A stretch of DNA of 64,000 nucleotides, taken from Rotaria sordida. Lineage: Eukaryota; Rotifera; Eurotatoria; Philodinida; Philodinidae. Made by a program: the position numbers and the translations under genes. The DNA lies in contig CAJNOL010000348.1 in assembly GCA_905250125.1 (NCBI GenBank), forward strand, positions 43,449 through 107,448, read 5' to 3'. Under the pieces are notes generated by a model, which was not told the DNA's origin, did not search any database, and saw only the letters and a program-made list of their open reading frames with translations. Below are positions 1 through 11,721 of this stretch, piece after piece; position 1 is the stretch's first letter, and each line of letters opens with the position of its first letter.

Positions 1-91
1 TAATCAAATCACTCATCGAATCACATAATCGGTCTTTTTTTTTCTTTATTGAATTTCAAATTTATTTTAAAAAGATATTCAAATTGATTGT

Positions 92-604
92 TTACGTTTC
101 TTTAATAAAAAATCCAGCAATATATAAAAATTCTTTTCGTAAACTCGAAATAAATTGTCTAATAATAGTTGGTTTTATTTGTTCAATTATTGAAAATTGT
201 CTTGCTTGAAAACATTCTGCTAAAATAAATTCTAACCAAATAATAATATCTTCTTTAATAAAATTTCTATCCAATTGTTCAATTATATTAATTGATTGTT
301 TATTTTTTTGTTTAATAGCAAGATTTTTCATTATTTCAGTTAATTGTTCAATTATTTGATAAATATTATCTTTTTCAATAACAGATTGACCACATTGAAT
401 TAATGATGAACGAAATTTCATTACATTTAATGATATTGATTTATTTGAATAATTTTCAATATGAATATAACGATAATGAAATACTTGACTTAATAGTAAA
501 AATAATATTAAAAATAAAAATAAACATAATGTTGAATAACATAATAAAGTACGACGATGAGATTGACGTTTTATATAATCTGATCCTCGATTATCATTTA
601 ACAT
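92..604 (-). CDS. small single-pass membrane protein, family unknown
   Basis: Single-exon reading frame of 170 residues from an ATG to a stop. The N-terminus (about residues 1-20) is basic and polar. It is followed by a strongly hydrophobic segment at about 21-42 rich in Leu, Phe and Ile, which predicts a signal anchor. The remaining roughly 125 residues are mostly amphipathic and Ile-rich helix-like sequence with few charged clusters, plus one NxS glycosylation sequon just after the membrane segment. I recognise no catalytic motif or named domain. Codon use (A/T-ending codons) matches the confident genes in the window. The plus-strand frame over the same bases looks like a shadow. It could be one exon of a longer gene, since I cannot see beyond position 1. 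Confidence 0.45.
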   Translation of the reverse strand: MLNDNRGSDYIKRQSHRRTLLCYSTLCLFLFLILFLLLSQVFHYRYIHIENYSNKSISLNVMKFRSSLIQCGQSVIEKDNIYQIIEQLTEIMKNLAIKQKNKQSINIIEQLDRNFIKEDIIIWLEFILAECFQARQFSIIEQIKPTIIRQFISSLRKEFLYIAGFFIKET

Positions 605-785
605 CAGTTTTTATTAAGAAAATATTCATTTTTATTTTATCGAATAAGAAAAAAGAAATCAATGGCGCTTCGATATTAACAAACTAAAATTCATTTATCT
701 TTAAATTGAGCAAATATTTGATATCTTTTCTCAACTTATCAAATCTTTTTCTTTGTTAATCAATCAGCAGAAATATTTGTCAGAT

Positions 786-1058
786 TAAAATACGACTTCA
801 TTGTAGAACAATGAAAGCGTTTTGTTCAAAGATAAATCTCAAGCAGTACTCTCAGTCAAACTCACTAAATTTGTCACAACACTACTTATCATTACACATT
901 TATTACTAATATGCGAACCTTATTTTATCAAATGTTGTCACAGTTTATATATGTTTATTAGATATAAACATTATTTTAGAAAAGAAAGTTTTCATTCAGT
1001 ATTAAACATGGACCTTACTATTCTCTTTTCTTTGATGAATGCAATTTTTTTTTAAATA
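786..1058 (+). pseudogene. possible GPCR fragment (TM6-TM7-like), decayed
   Basis: An open stretch without a good ATG encodes a basic lead-in (K-L-T-K), a long hydrophobic segment (LLIITHLLLI) followed by C-E-P, a short polar loop, then a second hydrophobic segment ending N-A-I-F-F. This pattern resembles TM6 and TM7 of rhodopsin-like peptide receptors, where TM7 ends in N-x-x-N-F-F. A poly-T run near 1045-1053 causes a frame change and a stop at the point where the TM7 consensus would continue. No upstream transmembrane exons are visible. The family call is inference from pattern only and could be wrong. Confidence 0.25.
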
Positions 1059-1757
1059 TGGTACAATGAAAAATTTATTCATTAGTAGTAGTCACAACAA
1101 GATGTGAATTGAAAAGTTTCATTCTTCAGTTGCACAAGATTACTATCAGAACTATTTAAAAAATTGAAATAAATATTATTTGACTATTATCATAATCGAT
1201 TTTTATCGAATTTAATAAAAGTTTTTTCAGTAACATGTTGAATATCTTTTATAGAGTATTTTTTATTAGTTGGTTCATTATTTGTTTTTGCTTAATCATT
1301 TGATTAAATTCATGCAGAAAGTCATATATGAATATTATCAGATTTATTATATGCTCTACCAATATCTTTACAATTAATTTATTTTTATTTCTTAAATACT
1401 TAAATGGACATTTTTTTCCATAAATAATGATCATTGAAATATATTAAATATTGATAAAAAAAAACTTCTTGTGAAGCATGATATATTTTCAATGAACAAA
1501 ATCCAAATTATATTCTATCGATTAGATTTCTTATCTATAAATGGTTGATCAACAAAATATTTTTTTTTAATTGTTGATCATTTATTTTTCAAACTGATAA
1601 CAAGATAAAACATATTAATTCAATGTGAAATTTTATATAATAAAAAACCATGCAACATACGTCATTGAAATTTCGAACCAATTTTTCGTCTTTCTTGTTA
1701 TAAAAAAAAACTTCGAATTGTGATGTTTTTCTTCTCTGCAAAAAAAGCCTTTTGAGA

Positions 1758-1885
1758 TTGTACTAGAACCAGGATGTGGGTGTAAGGGTTTGGGTGAACA
1801 TTTTGACATTGTCCAAACACACATTACAACTACACATACACACATCCACACCTATACGCACACTCACATCCTAGTTCTAGTACAA
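1758..1885. repeat. TG-rich hairpin / foldback element
   Basis: The arm starting at 1758 (TTGTACTAGAACCAGGATG) is the inverted, nearly identical copy of the arm ending at 1885. Both arms continue about 38-40 bp into TG-rich (left) or CA-rich (right) sequence. The loop is about 50 bp. There is no coding potential. It resembles three other TG-rich hairpins in the window. Confidence 0.7.
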
Positions 1886-3182
1886 GAATAATAAACTACT
1901 AAAAAATAATGAGCTTTTTTCAGATGTTGCCAAGACAAAATTCGGATTTGATCTTAGACAATCAAACGATCAATCGATTTGTTTCATCTAGAACAAAATG
2001 CCATAGTCTATGTTTCAAAATAGTGAAAAAATCAGGGCGATATCTTTTATTGTTTGAGAATAATAAAGAATTTAAAATGGGGAGTTACTTTTCAATCATT
2101 GTGTATACTCAATGTTTTTGAATTCTAATAAACATCCTTTCCATTACTAGTGTATCCTACCGAAAACTTGTGTGTTTTTATTTTTTGTATTGTTATAATA
2201 GATTGTATTGGTGTTTATAAGGTATAATATTTGAAATATACATTTATTATTATTCCGAAAAAATATTTCAAGAAACAATAAAAAGTCTAAAACTATCTGT
2301 TTTTTATCAAGGAAAATACGGATCATATGTGAAAATAATATAGAATTAAACATGCGATTATATACAATCATTGATACGGAGGTCAACGCCAGTATGCAAT
2401 TCTTCATACGATAATAGATGAAAAATAAGAAGTCATGTTTCGTTGTATATATACGACTCAACGATAGAAGGTTTAATTGTGAAGCGCAGTTATATGACAA
2501 ACGACGATTGTTTATCACATCGTACATGAACGTTTGCAAGTATCGTGTGATCATTCTGTGTTCACCTTAGATTATTTTAAAAAATGACGTATGAGGAAAT
2601 TCTCTTACGTAAAAGTACAAAGAAAAATAAACTTTAACTCTGTTATCATCACGTCACAAACAAGTGTATTTTATCGATATCAAAACAGTTTATAAAAAGA
2701 AAAGAAAGAGGTGATGAAGTACAAACATATTCTGAATTTGTCAGATATAGAACAGTCTCGCAGACATGACTATTTATTTAATACTTTTTTATTTTATCAA
2801 TAGTTGAAAATAGATTTGCTATATTTGTCTTCCTCTTATTTTAATAGAGACATTTTAGTCAAAAGACAACTGTTTAATCCATTAGAATAAAAAGTTGTCG
2901 TTTACCTTGATATTTATCAATACAGTAAATATATTTTTTTTGCATACATTCTTTACTAGGTCATTGAACATTTGTCTAGAATAAAACGAAGATTCGATTT
3001 TTTTTTTATTTGAAGTTGATTTGTATATGAGTCATGAATAAAAAAAAAAAAGGTTCGTTTTTTTCTTCATTAATAGGACATATTCAGTTAACAAATACAA
3101 TTCAATTTCTGATCGAAGAATTATCTTCCGAGAAAAATATTTTATATCGTCATTTTGTTCATTATTTTATATATGAAAAATC

Positions 3183-6100
3183 ATGTCGAATAAACGCATT
3201 TATAAGGTAACTTTTGTTTTATGATTGATTATTTCATAAATGAGATCATTCTATAATAGATTCGTCGAGGAACTCACATTCCAGAAGCAACTGAAACAAA
3301 AGCTGGTACAATAATAGAAATAAAAGAAGTCATTTATTGAATACATTTTTTTTTTGTAAATAAAAATGAAATCGTTTATATCCATGTAGGAAAAAGACCA
3401 TCATGAATGGGATCGTCCACGTGAATTTGTATTTTCATTAATTTCAAATTCTGTTGGTCTTGGAAATGTTTGGCGTTTTCCATATTTAGCTGCTAAAAAT
3501 GGTGGAGGTTCGTTTTATTTTCTATGTCATTTTTTTGTTCTTCATTCTTAATTGATTTAATTCTTTATAAAGGTGCATTTTTAATACCATATTTTATATT
3601 ATATTTTTTAATTGGTGCACCAATTTATTATCTTGAATTAGCACTTGGTCAATTTTCTAGTCGAGGTCCAGCTACTGCATTTATACTTGCTAAAGGATGG
3701 CAAGGTAAATATAATATTTAAAAACAATAAAATTTAAATGATTATTTATTAAAGGTGTTGGATTTGCAATGATAATAAATAGTGTACTTTGTATGTTCTA
3801 TTATAATGTAATTATAAGTTGGGCTTTATTTTATTTTATTGCATCATTTCGAACAACACTTTTATGGAAAAATTGTGGACATTGGTGGAATGATGAAAGA
3901 TGTTTTGTTCCTAGTATTGGTAGTTCACCATTTACAATTAATGGAACAATGTATAATTGTACTGAATCACAATTCTTTAATAATACAAAATATTCATGTC
4001 AACCAATTAATGCAAAAGATCGAGTTACATCTACAGAACAATTCTTTTTGTAAGTTGAAAAATAGAGAAAATCAATTTTTGAGTAATTATTATTTTTAGT
4101 CAATTACTTTTGAATAAGAGTAAAAGATTTGAAGATTTTGGTATACCTCAAGTATATCCTGCTCTTTCATTATTAGTTGCTTGGATTATTGTTGGTGCAT
4201 GTATTATTCGTGGTGTTAAATCTTCTGGAAAAGTTTCTCATTTCTTTTATTTTTTTTAAAAATCTTTTTATATTAATTATTTAATTTTAGGTGGCATATT
4301 TTACAGCTATTTTTCCATATATTGTTCTTCTTGTATTAATTATTCAAAGTTCATTATTAAATGGAGCTGTTGAAGGAATCAAGTATTATGTTATACCACA
4401 ATGGGAACTTGTTGCAAAATTTAAAGTAGAGATATATTCGTAGAATTTGTTTTTAACATTTCATGCTTTATATTCAGATAAAAATTAACTTACTAAACAA
4501 GATTTTTTTCAACGGAAATGATCTCTGTTTTTTTTTTCATGATTGAAATATCCTAGATAAAGATAAATTACACGATTATACAGATGATATTTGATAATAT
4601 ATTCTAAAATATAATGCACAATTTTCATTAAAATATATTTTAAAGACAACAAATATCATTAAATCTAAAAATTTGATTATGTAAAGTAACGATCAAATTC
4701 ATAGATACAATAGAATTTGTAGAGTCTACTTTCTTCTCTCTTTGATTATTTCAAACTCTCAAAAAGAAAAAGAGTAATTCCGTTCTAGATAAAACTTTGA
4801 CAATAGTTAAAGCAAGGAAAATTAAGATTTTCATGTTTCGAGAAGTCATTTTTGCAGAGAAATTTTAACATATTTTGTAAAATTTATCTACTTTCATAGT
4901 CATACTTGAGACTGAAACGAGGAGAATATTTTGTTCTCCGCCTCGTCATATCTCGACCCAATGTCTCACCCCGTTTTGACCTCTGAGTTATATAATTAAG
5001 AGAAACTTGACAAGTATGATAAGTTTAGAAAACTCGTGTTTTGCATTACAGTACATAAAGAAAATTTCTTTTAATTTAATAACTATCGAATAGTCGGCTG
5101 TTATGGATGCAATAATGTCGATAATTGTAGGAAATATCTCAAGATATCATATTATATAATTAGCTAGAAATTCATTTTTGTTTTTGTTAAAAAGACATGT
5201 GAAAAATAAAAGAAAAAAATATATTTTATAATAGACTTGGCAAGCAGCTGCTTCTCAAGTATTTTTCTCACTTGGTCTTAGTTTTGGTTCATTAATGGCT
5301 TATTCAGCATCAAATACATTTAAAAATAATTTTTTCCAGTTAGTTATTTCTCTTGATTTTTATTGAAATTTAATCTAATTTCTATTAGACAAATGTGTAT
5401 TGTTGTATCATGTGATTGTCTTACTGGTGTATTTGCTGGTTTTACTGTATTTGCCACGATTGGATATTTAGCAAAAGAATTAAATGAACCAGTTTCAAAA
5501 TATGCTGATTCATCTGGTCCTGGTTTAGCATTTATAACATATCCAGAAGCTATTGCACATATGCCAGCTAGTTCATTTTTCTCAGTTCTTTTTTTTTTAA
5601 TGTTATTAGCACTTGGACTTGGTACACAGGTTATTTAAATATATGTTTTATTAATCTAATCATTATTTTTTTTTAAATTGATTTATGATTAGTTTGCTTT
5701 AACTGATGTTCCAATAACATCAATATTGGAATTATTTCCAAGATTTAAATCGAATAGACAATTAACAGTGATAATAACTTGTACTATTTCATTTTTAATA
5801 AGTTTACCATTTACTTGTCCAGTTTGTATTTTTAGTCTCTTTTTTTTATATTGAACTATATTTTAATCTATAGGGTGGAATTTATTTATTTGAATTATTA
5901 AATCAATATGGAGCAAATATATCAATGATTGTTGTTGGCTTTTTTGAAGTATATACAATTGCTTATATCTATGGTTTGTTTTAATTGTGATTCTTTTCTT
6001 TTTTTTTTTTATAAAGAATTTTTTTTTCTCTTTAAAGGTTTTAATCGATTTATGAATGATGTTAAAATGATGTTAGGAAAACGTGCAGCTGAGTATTATT

Positions 6101-6771
6101 TATTTTTAACATGGTGTATCATAGCTCCAGTCATTATGTTGGTTAGTTGTAGACTTTAAAAAAAAAAACATTTTTTTTTCTGTGTTGAATAAAATAAAAT
6201 TTGTTTTATTAAGATAATAACATTCTCAAATTTGGTGAATACTAAACGAATGTCACATAGTGCTAGTGCTGGTTATGAAGCATATGAATATCCTGATTGG
6301 AGTGTAATAGTTGGTTGGTGTATATTTATTGCTTGTATAATACCTATTCCGTTGGTTTTTATTGTTAATTATATTCGAGAATATTTTGCTCTTGGTCGAA
6401 AAGAAATTGTAAGTTTTCATTTTGTTTTTTGAATATTCTCTTATAATTATTGATTTGATAAAATAAAATAGATTCAAACAATTGATTCATCAACTGAAAA
6501 TGTTTCTCAGTATGATAATAAATATTTCGAAAAACCACGATATATAGAAGCATTTACACAAAATAATTTACCTCGATACGATTGGGGACCAAAGAAAAGT
6601 ATAAATCATTATGGTTTATATGCTCATTTAAAATCAATCGAATCAAATGAATACATGTTTCTTCATGATGCATTAAGTAAATCAGGAATCAATGGATATT
6701 TCAATGGAAGTTTTCAAAAAGATTACATTCATGATAGAAGTACTTCGGAGATGTCAGAAGAACGATTTTAA
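3183..6771 (+). CDS. SLC6-family Na+/Cl- dependent neurotransmitter/amino-acid transporter, 14 exons
   Basis: Plasma-membrane symporter coupling amino-acid or neurotransmitter uptake to Na+ and Cl-. Exons: 3183-3206, 3260-3328, 3390-3507, 3573-3704, 3755-4049, 4100-4232, 4291-4425, 5235-5338, 5389-5629, 5693-5821, 5874-5973, 6038-6141, 6214-6408, 6472-6771. They total 2079 nt (692 residues), in frame throughout. TM1 holds the hallmark [10 protein letters not shown]. The residue before LGN is Gly, where monoamine carriers have Asp, so a glycine/GABA/amino-acid type substrate is more likely. A cysteine-containing extracellular loop with NxS/T sequons follows TM3. TM6 reads [16 protein letters not shown], and TM8 is followed by a [13 protein letters not shown] segment. 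The C-terminal tail is long and polar. The first exon is only 8 codons. The second intron starts with an unusual GTCATT donor. Intron 7 is 809 bp, against about 45-85 for the others. Exact substrate is unknown. Confidence 0.93.
4900..5019. repeat. short inverted-repeat element inside SLC6 intron 7
   Basis: TCATACTTG at 4900-4908 is repeated inverted as CAAGTATGA at 5011-5019. A strong internal hairpin (ACGAGGAGAA ... TTCTCCGCCTCGT) lies at about 4917-4947. The surrounding intron is some ten times longer than the gene's other introns, so insertion of a small MITE-like element is a reasonable explanation. No target duplication is obvious. Confidence 0.4.
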
Positions 6772-7554
6772 ATTTAACTGGAAAATAATATAAAACTTTA
6801 TTAATTTTGTTCATTTTCATTGAACTAAAACGTGAACTGAACTTATTTTGTTTATCTTTTGATTGTTAAAAAAAACAATATGGCCATCAAATTACTTTAT
6901 AATTTATGAATTAATGAAAATATTTGTTTTTTTTTGTCTTCACGTTTGTAACTAATATTTTGTTTCTCTGGATTTCAAGGATTTGATTTTAATAAAACTC
7001 GAACTGACAATGAAATATAATTTTCTTTTCAATAATAGTTAGTTTTACATATTTCAAAATTTAATAGTGAATTATTTGAAATCTATATAGAAAAATCGTT
7101 TAATACTTGCACTATTTATTTTGCAGAAGTTAACCAACATTTATTTTCTCATTTAATTTGTATTACTTTATTGAATATAACTATGTTCGTTTATCGATTA
7201 ATAATATAATTCGATGTCAAGCATTATGTAGTTATATTTATCATTGACTAATCTATTCGTTCGTTATTTTTTCTTTATTAATCACTTGCTATTAAGACGA
7301 GAAAGAAACAAAGAGAATGAATTCTTTATTTTCCTAGATTTCTGTCTGTTAATTGAACATGAAGAAAAATAATACGACTCAAAATCAATTGTTCAGAGCA
7401 TTGAAAGGCAAATTGCTTTGGTATTTGTAGCATTAAGTGCTAATTTCTACTGCTAATGACAACGCTATTTTTGCGTTGAAATGCATCTATTATTTCTCTT
7501 TGCAAAGCATTTTTTCAACTTAAAATACTATCTAAAAACACTCTTTGAACATGT

Positions 7555-7681
7555 TTATGAGAGAGGGTAGGTGTGAGTGTGAGCATGATGATGGATCTAC
7601 TCTTCTTCAAACCACTTACAGTTGTACATCCGCACAGACGAGCAGCCATAGCGACACTAGCACCCACACCTTTCATAAAAT
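7555..7681. repeat. TG-rich hairpin element
   Basis: TTTATGA followed by GGTAGGTGTGAGTGTG near 7555-7583 is matched in inverted form by CACTAGCACCCACACC and TCATAAA ending about 7681. The arms are imperfect. The design is the same as at 1758-1885: TG-rich left arm, CA-rich right arm, about 125 bp overall. Confidence 0.45.
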
Positions 7682-7950
7682 TTGACTGGAAGTTTTCGAG
7701 AGTGAGAAATCTGAATCAGTTGGTGGTTTGTGACAATGTTGATGTTTGGTTTTTCTGGTCAGAGAAGGCTGTTTTTGACAAACTAATAATTTTTTTTTTA
7801 TAAAACTGATGTAAAGGTCTTCAGGGATGAAGAACTCTAATCTAAAGTCCGTTTGCCTCAAAACCCTATTGAAGAACGAGGAATCAACAGTACGCTAAAT
7901 GCCAGATAATAGTTCCTTAGAGATCACTGTAATTTGCGACGCTATTTGAT

Positions 7951-7976
7951 TTATTATTATTATTATTATTATTATC
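7951..7976. repeat. (ATT)n microsatellite
   Basis: Pure ATT trinucleotide run of about eight units. Confidence 0.85.
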
Positions 7977-8640
7977 AAATGTACTAAATGAATTTGTCTG
8001 AAATAAATACTATCGTATAAAACTGGCATTGCTACTGCTAAATGCTATTCTTCAGAGAAACGTATTTGGACTTTTCTATGGATTAAATTCATATAGATAC
8101 TAAATTTTTTGATTTTTCCATATCTAATGTCATGGATAAAATTTCATCGATCATTTAGAATTATCATTTCAAAGTAAGCAGATTATTCACCCACTTGAGT
8201 AACAACTGATTTCCAGTTGCTGATTATAAGACTTCATCAGCTAATGTAGTATGAAGAAATTAGTCTAGATGTATGCAGTGAACGAGAATATTTCATAGAA
8301 GCAATATTACGAGCATTCAATTCAGTGTTTTCTAAGATCGTATTGTTATTCTTTCAGAAAATGGTAAGCGAATTGTTAGATGAGCGTTACTTGTTTTTAA
8401 AATTTTCAAGAAAATTTCTAGTGATTTATAGTTCGAGCATTATTTTTAAGATATTTTCAATTTATTCCAAGAGTTCAGATTTAAAAAGAAAACAATAGTG
8501 CATATTTGTTTATTGTCTTCGCAGCACTGTACTCAAATTTCAGTTCAGCTTCTTGTTGTCTCGTTACTAACTTCTTGTAGGGACTCCGGGCAAATTTCAG
8601 TTGTTTAGTTCCTAATAAAAAGCTCGAATATATATATATA

Positions 8641-8986
8641 TACTACTGGTCAAAAGTATCTTCACCCTCAGGTCTCAGTCTTTATGAGAACTAAATATTT
8701 GAAAATTCTTCTGTAGGTAGTCCACATATAAAGTAGGTCAGAGATAATATCACTGTCAAAACCACTCGAAAACAGATAAGCTTTTTAAATCGTCCAATCC
8801 TTCATTTCTCAAATGACGAGATTCACAACGACTGTGAATGTCACCTATTATAATTACGTTTGAGCTTGAGCGGCTTAGCACTGGTGTTACCGCTGATCCA
8901 TATTACCTGTAGACTACCTGCAGAAGAATTTTCAGACATTTAGCGAAGTAAGAGCCGAGGGGGAACATACTTTTAGTGAGTAGTGT
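8641..8986. mobile_element. long-armed Tc1/mariner-type MITE
   Basis: Non-autonomous element of about 346 bp. The outer ends, TACTACTGGTCAAAAGTATC and the inverted TACACTACTCACTAAAAGTA, have the (T/C)-AAAAGTAT-style terminus typical of Tc1/mariner elements. The inverted homology does not stop there. AAAATTCTTCTGTAGGTAG near 8700 and its inverted partner AAAATTCTTCTGCAGGTAG (ending near 8945) show arms of about 115-140 bp, so the whole element folds back. It lies in a (TA)n tract, consistent with TA target use. There is no reading frame. The arms have diverged (roughly 75-80 percent by eye), so the insertion is old. Confidence 0.75.
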
Positions 8987-9002
8987 AAATGATTTAGATT
9001 TA

Positions 9003-9140
9003 TGTTACATATTTTACGGTTATTTATTCATGTATTGTTCTTCTTGTATCAATTATTCAAAATTCATTATTAAATGAAGCTGTCGAAGGAATTAAGTATT
9101 ATGTTATTTTATAATGTGAGCTTGTCACTATGTTTGAGGC
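9003..9140 (+). pseudogene. decayed duplicate of SLC6 exon 7
   Basis: Closely matches exon 7 of the upstream transporter (4291-4425). Shared stretches include ATTGTTCTTCTTGTAT, AATTATTCAAA, TTCATTATTAAATG and AAGTATTATGTTAT, covering the same membrane helix. Several substitutions (for example the CAATGG equivalent is now TAATGT, giving a stop) and lost splice sites make it non-functional. Neighbouring exons are not recognisable. The homology starts about at the exon boundary and fades in the downstream intron, so this looks like a small genomic segment copy and not a retrocopy. It begins 16 bp after the end of the MITE at 8641-8986. Confidence 0.8.
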
Positions 9141-10219
9141 ATAAAATTCTATTTTAGATATGTTTTTAGATATGCTTGTAAAAAAAATCGAAACTTCCTC
9201 AAATCGAAATAAAAAAGAAAAATATTCAGTTCTTTTGTTGCATACATTGATAAAAAAAACTTCTTAATGTAAGATATAAAATGTATACTTTAATGAACTT
9301 AATAGATCCCAAAACAAGAATATAAAAAATAAATGTTGTTCATTTTTCATATATAGGAAAAAATATTCAATAAAGAATAAGCTAAAGTTATAGTTAGAGT
9401 GATTCCAGTATGATATAATAAAATATTAAGTCATTCAGATTTTTATCCTATTATAGAAGAAGTCAAATAATCATTGGAGTTAGTGGTCTAAATCGAATCA
9501 AACTTAAGTATTTACGAAAATAAGAAATTGATCATATTTCTGATAAGTACAAATCTTGAGAAATAATATTCTGGTTTTAGGATTGCAATTATAAGTTTTG
9601 AAATATAAAATAAAACATCAGTGATGTTGAAAGTTACAGACTGGATTTCAATGCTGTAACGGTAAATAATAGAATCAAAGTTCTTACTTTTCTGTTCTGA
9701 TTTGCCAACTTTAATATGCTCTATGAACCAGTAAATACTATTTATTAATAGATTGGATAAATATTTAACGAATCTTTGACTTTCCATAAATAATTGAGTA
9801 AATCTATTTTCTGATTTCTTCATTCTTAAATATGTTTACGTTATATTAAAATGATCATATCCTAAAGCAACTTTGACAAATTTACATAATAATGAATTAT
9901 GTTAGAGATAAAATCTATTGAGAGATTGCTTGAAATGATTTCTTTCTTGAAAAAATATATATAAAATAGAATTATATTTCTTAGGAATTAAACAAAATCA
10001 ATTGATGATAGGTTTTTTTTTTGAAATTATTTATGAACTAAATTTAATGTAATGTATTTTTATTTAACTTTATTAATAACCATAATTATTCAAATGTTTG
10101 TTTTTCAATTAATAAAACAACTGAAGATGCTTGTTAATCTTTGTACATTCTTAATATATTTCGTACTTGTTGACATTGATTTATGAATAGAATATTGTAA
10201 AAAAAAACAAAGAAGTTTT
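9141..10219. other. intergenic, no supported gene
   Basis: Very AT-rich. A 103-codon minus-strand frame (9512-9823) has low-complexity composition and no domain; I do not call it. Part of this stretch may be decayed flanking intron from the SLC6 segment copy, but I cannot align it by eye. Confidence 0.4.
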
Positions 10220-11018
10220 TTAATTAAACATACAAGACGTAAGTGAAGTTGTTCTTCCTTTGGTTCTCAAACGTTGTTTTTGTAATTGATGATTATAATG
10301 CAAAGCATCATCTGCTATTTAATTAATTGGTTATTTAAAAAAGAAAATGTACTTAAATTCATACCTTCTAATTGAAATAACATACCGATAAGAATAGATA
10401 TGATTGTATCAGTTCTTCCATGGCCACCCCTATTATATTAATTCATATATTATTTCCAAAAAAAGAAAAAAGAAAACTTAAGGAAAGTTTTTAACTAACA
10501 ATGAATAAGAATCTTTTGATAATCTTCTTTAAGTCTCGTAGATAAATTTGAGAAAAAATTCTAATACTTTTTTATTATCTCAACAAAAAGATTGATTAGG
10601 AATTGGAAATGAAAGAAATTCAACTTTTCTACCATCTATTTATATAAAATAAAGAATATTTTTACATTAAAATTTTAAATTAAAAAATAAACAATCTTAG
10701 AATAGCATATTGTCGAATTTCTGGTTCGTATGGAGTAAAATGAGTAAGATCTATTGGTCGCATAAGATTAACGAATACTTCAATACCACAATCATAAATA
10801 GCACGTATTATACATCGATGTTCATCAAGACTTTTTGCACCTGGATGTGCACTTGATAAAAGCAATTTTGGAATCACTAAACAGAAGAAATGTTTTTCAT
10901 TAACTTTATTATAGAATAATTCTTTTATTATTTTCAAAAAAACAAACAATCTTGCATCTTCTCTTTTGGTCCCTTCAAGGCAATGAAGTTTATTTCTTCT
11001 ATTACAATAATACAGCAA
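10220..11018 (-). pseudogene. protein-tyrosine/dual-specificity phosphatase-like pseudogene
   Basis: Reading the minus strand, a domain exon (about 10876-10689) encodes P-K-L-L-L-S-S-A-H-P-G-A followed by a G-I-E-V-F-V-N-L-M segment and F-T-P-Y-E-P-E-I. The next exon (about 10640-10490) encodes VEFLSFPIPNQS and, after a frame change, L-S-T-R-L-K and ILIHC, where the Cys is the catalytic position. The exon near 10435-10370 continues GGHGRTDT of the signature HCxGGxGRTG loop. The last piece (about 10325-10220) has the family's C-terminal helix. Breaks: an in-frame TGA after the QSF segment; an extra T in a poly-T run shifting frame; the Trp codon after the catalytic Cys reads TAG across the splice; a lost donor after the first exon; and GRTG is GRTD. 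The upstream start exon (to about 11018) is uncertain. Confidence 0.75.
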
Positions 11019-11721
11019 TCAAACAAAGTAAACTATACCACGAATAAAAGATTAAGATGAGATCAAAGATTCTATGAAGTTTACATTCAGCTAGGAAAGA
11101 CAAAACAAAGCAGCTTATTATCATCATCATCATTTTATTCTGTATTCCTTGAATAATTGAAAGATATGAAAAATAAATAAATTTTCTTGTTATAGTAAAT
11201 GTTCAACCATACTATTGGAAATCATCATAATATTATATAGATGTTCGAAAAAAAAACATAGCGACATCTTGTTAATTACGATCAGAACATCATTTTTACG
11301 TTTGAAAGAGAGCAGATTTTTGCGTTTGTTTTTATTTGTTTATAATAAATTGCTTCTCGAATCATGCAATAAAAGAAAGTGATATTTGATAACATCATTA
11401 AAACATCTTATCTGATCGGTTATTTCAATTAATAAAAAATGAAAATATGTTATCCCAATGACTTGTTCCAGTAGACTCAGAACAAGAAGAATTAATTATA
11501 CTCAGTGACATTACTAATAAAAATGAAATAAAATAGTGTAAGATTATCTTTGTTTTTTTTTTCTCTCATTTCGTCATTACATCATTATTAAGCAATGATA
11601 GTCAATATGACGTCGTAGATAAATACGTCTTTCTTCAAAAGAAATTGATCAGTTTAATTCTATTTGAGAGTAATATTTCGTCTACATATTTATTGTTAGT
11701 TTTTTTTTAAAGGAAAAAAGT
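11019..11721. other. intergenic, nothing recognised
   Basis: AT-rich sequence with an ATC microsatellite near 11121-11135. No reading frame, hairpin or repeat that I can support. Confidence 0.5.

Larger units (their letters stand above)
605..3182. other. intergenic, mostly featureless AT-rich DNA
   Basis: Apart from the possible GPCR relic and the TG-rich hairpin listed separately, I see only homopolymer runs and short chance frames. A 135-codon minus-strand frame at 2147-2554 has no recognisable domain and I do not call it. The SLC6 promoter presumably lies in the last few hundred bases, but no specific motif is recognisable. Confidence 0.5.
6772..8640. other. intergenic spacer after SLC6
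   Basis: Holds the SLC6 3' flank, one TG-rich hairpin and one ATT microsatellite, listed separately. The short frames at 7573-7803 (+) and 7673-7861 (-) overlap the hairpin and show no domain, so they are not called. Confidence 0.5.

Noticed and set aside
2147..2554. 135-codon minus-strand open frame
   Set aside because: No domain, mixed composition and no partner exons; long chance frames occur in this AT-rich spacer.
9512..9823. 103-codon minus-strand open frame
   Set aside because: Low-information Ile/Phe/Tyr-rich text with no recognisable motif; lies in decayed spacer DNA.
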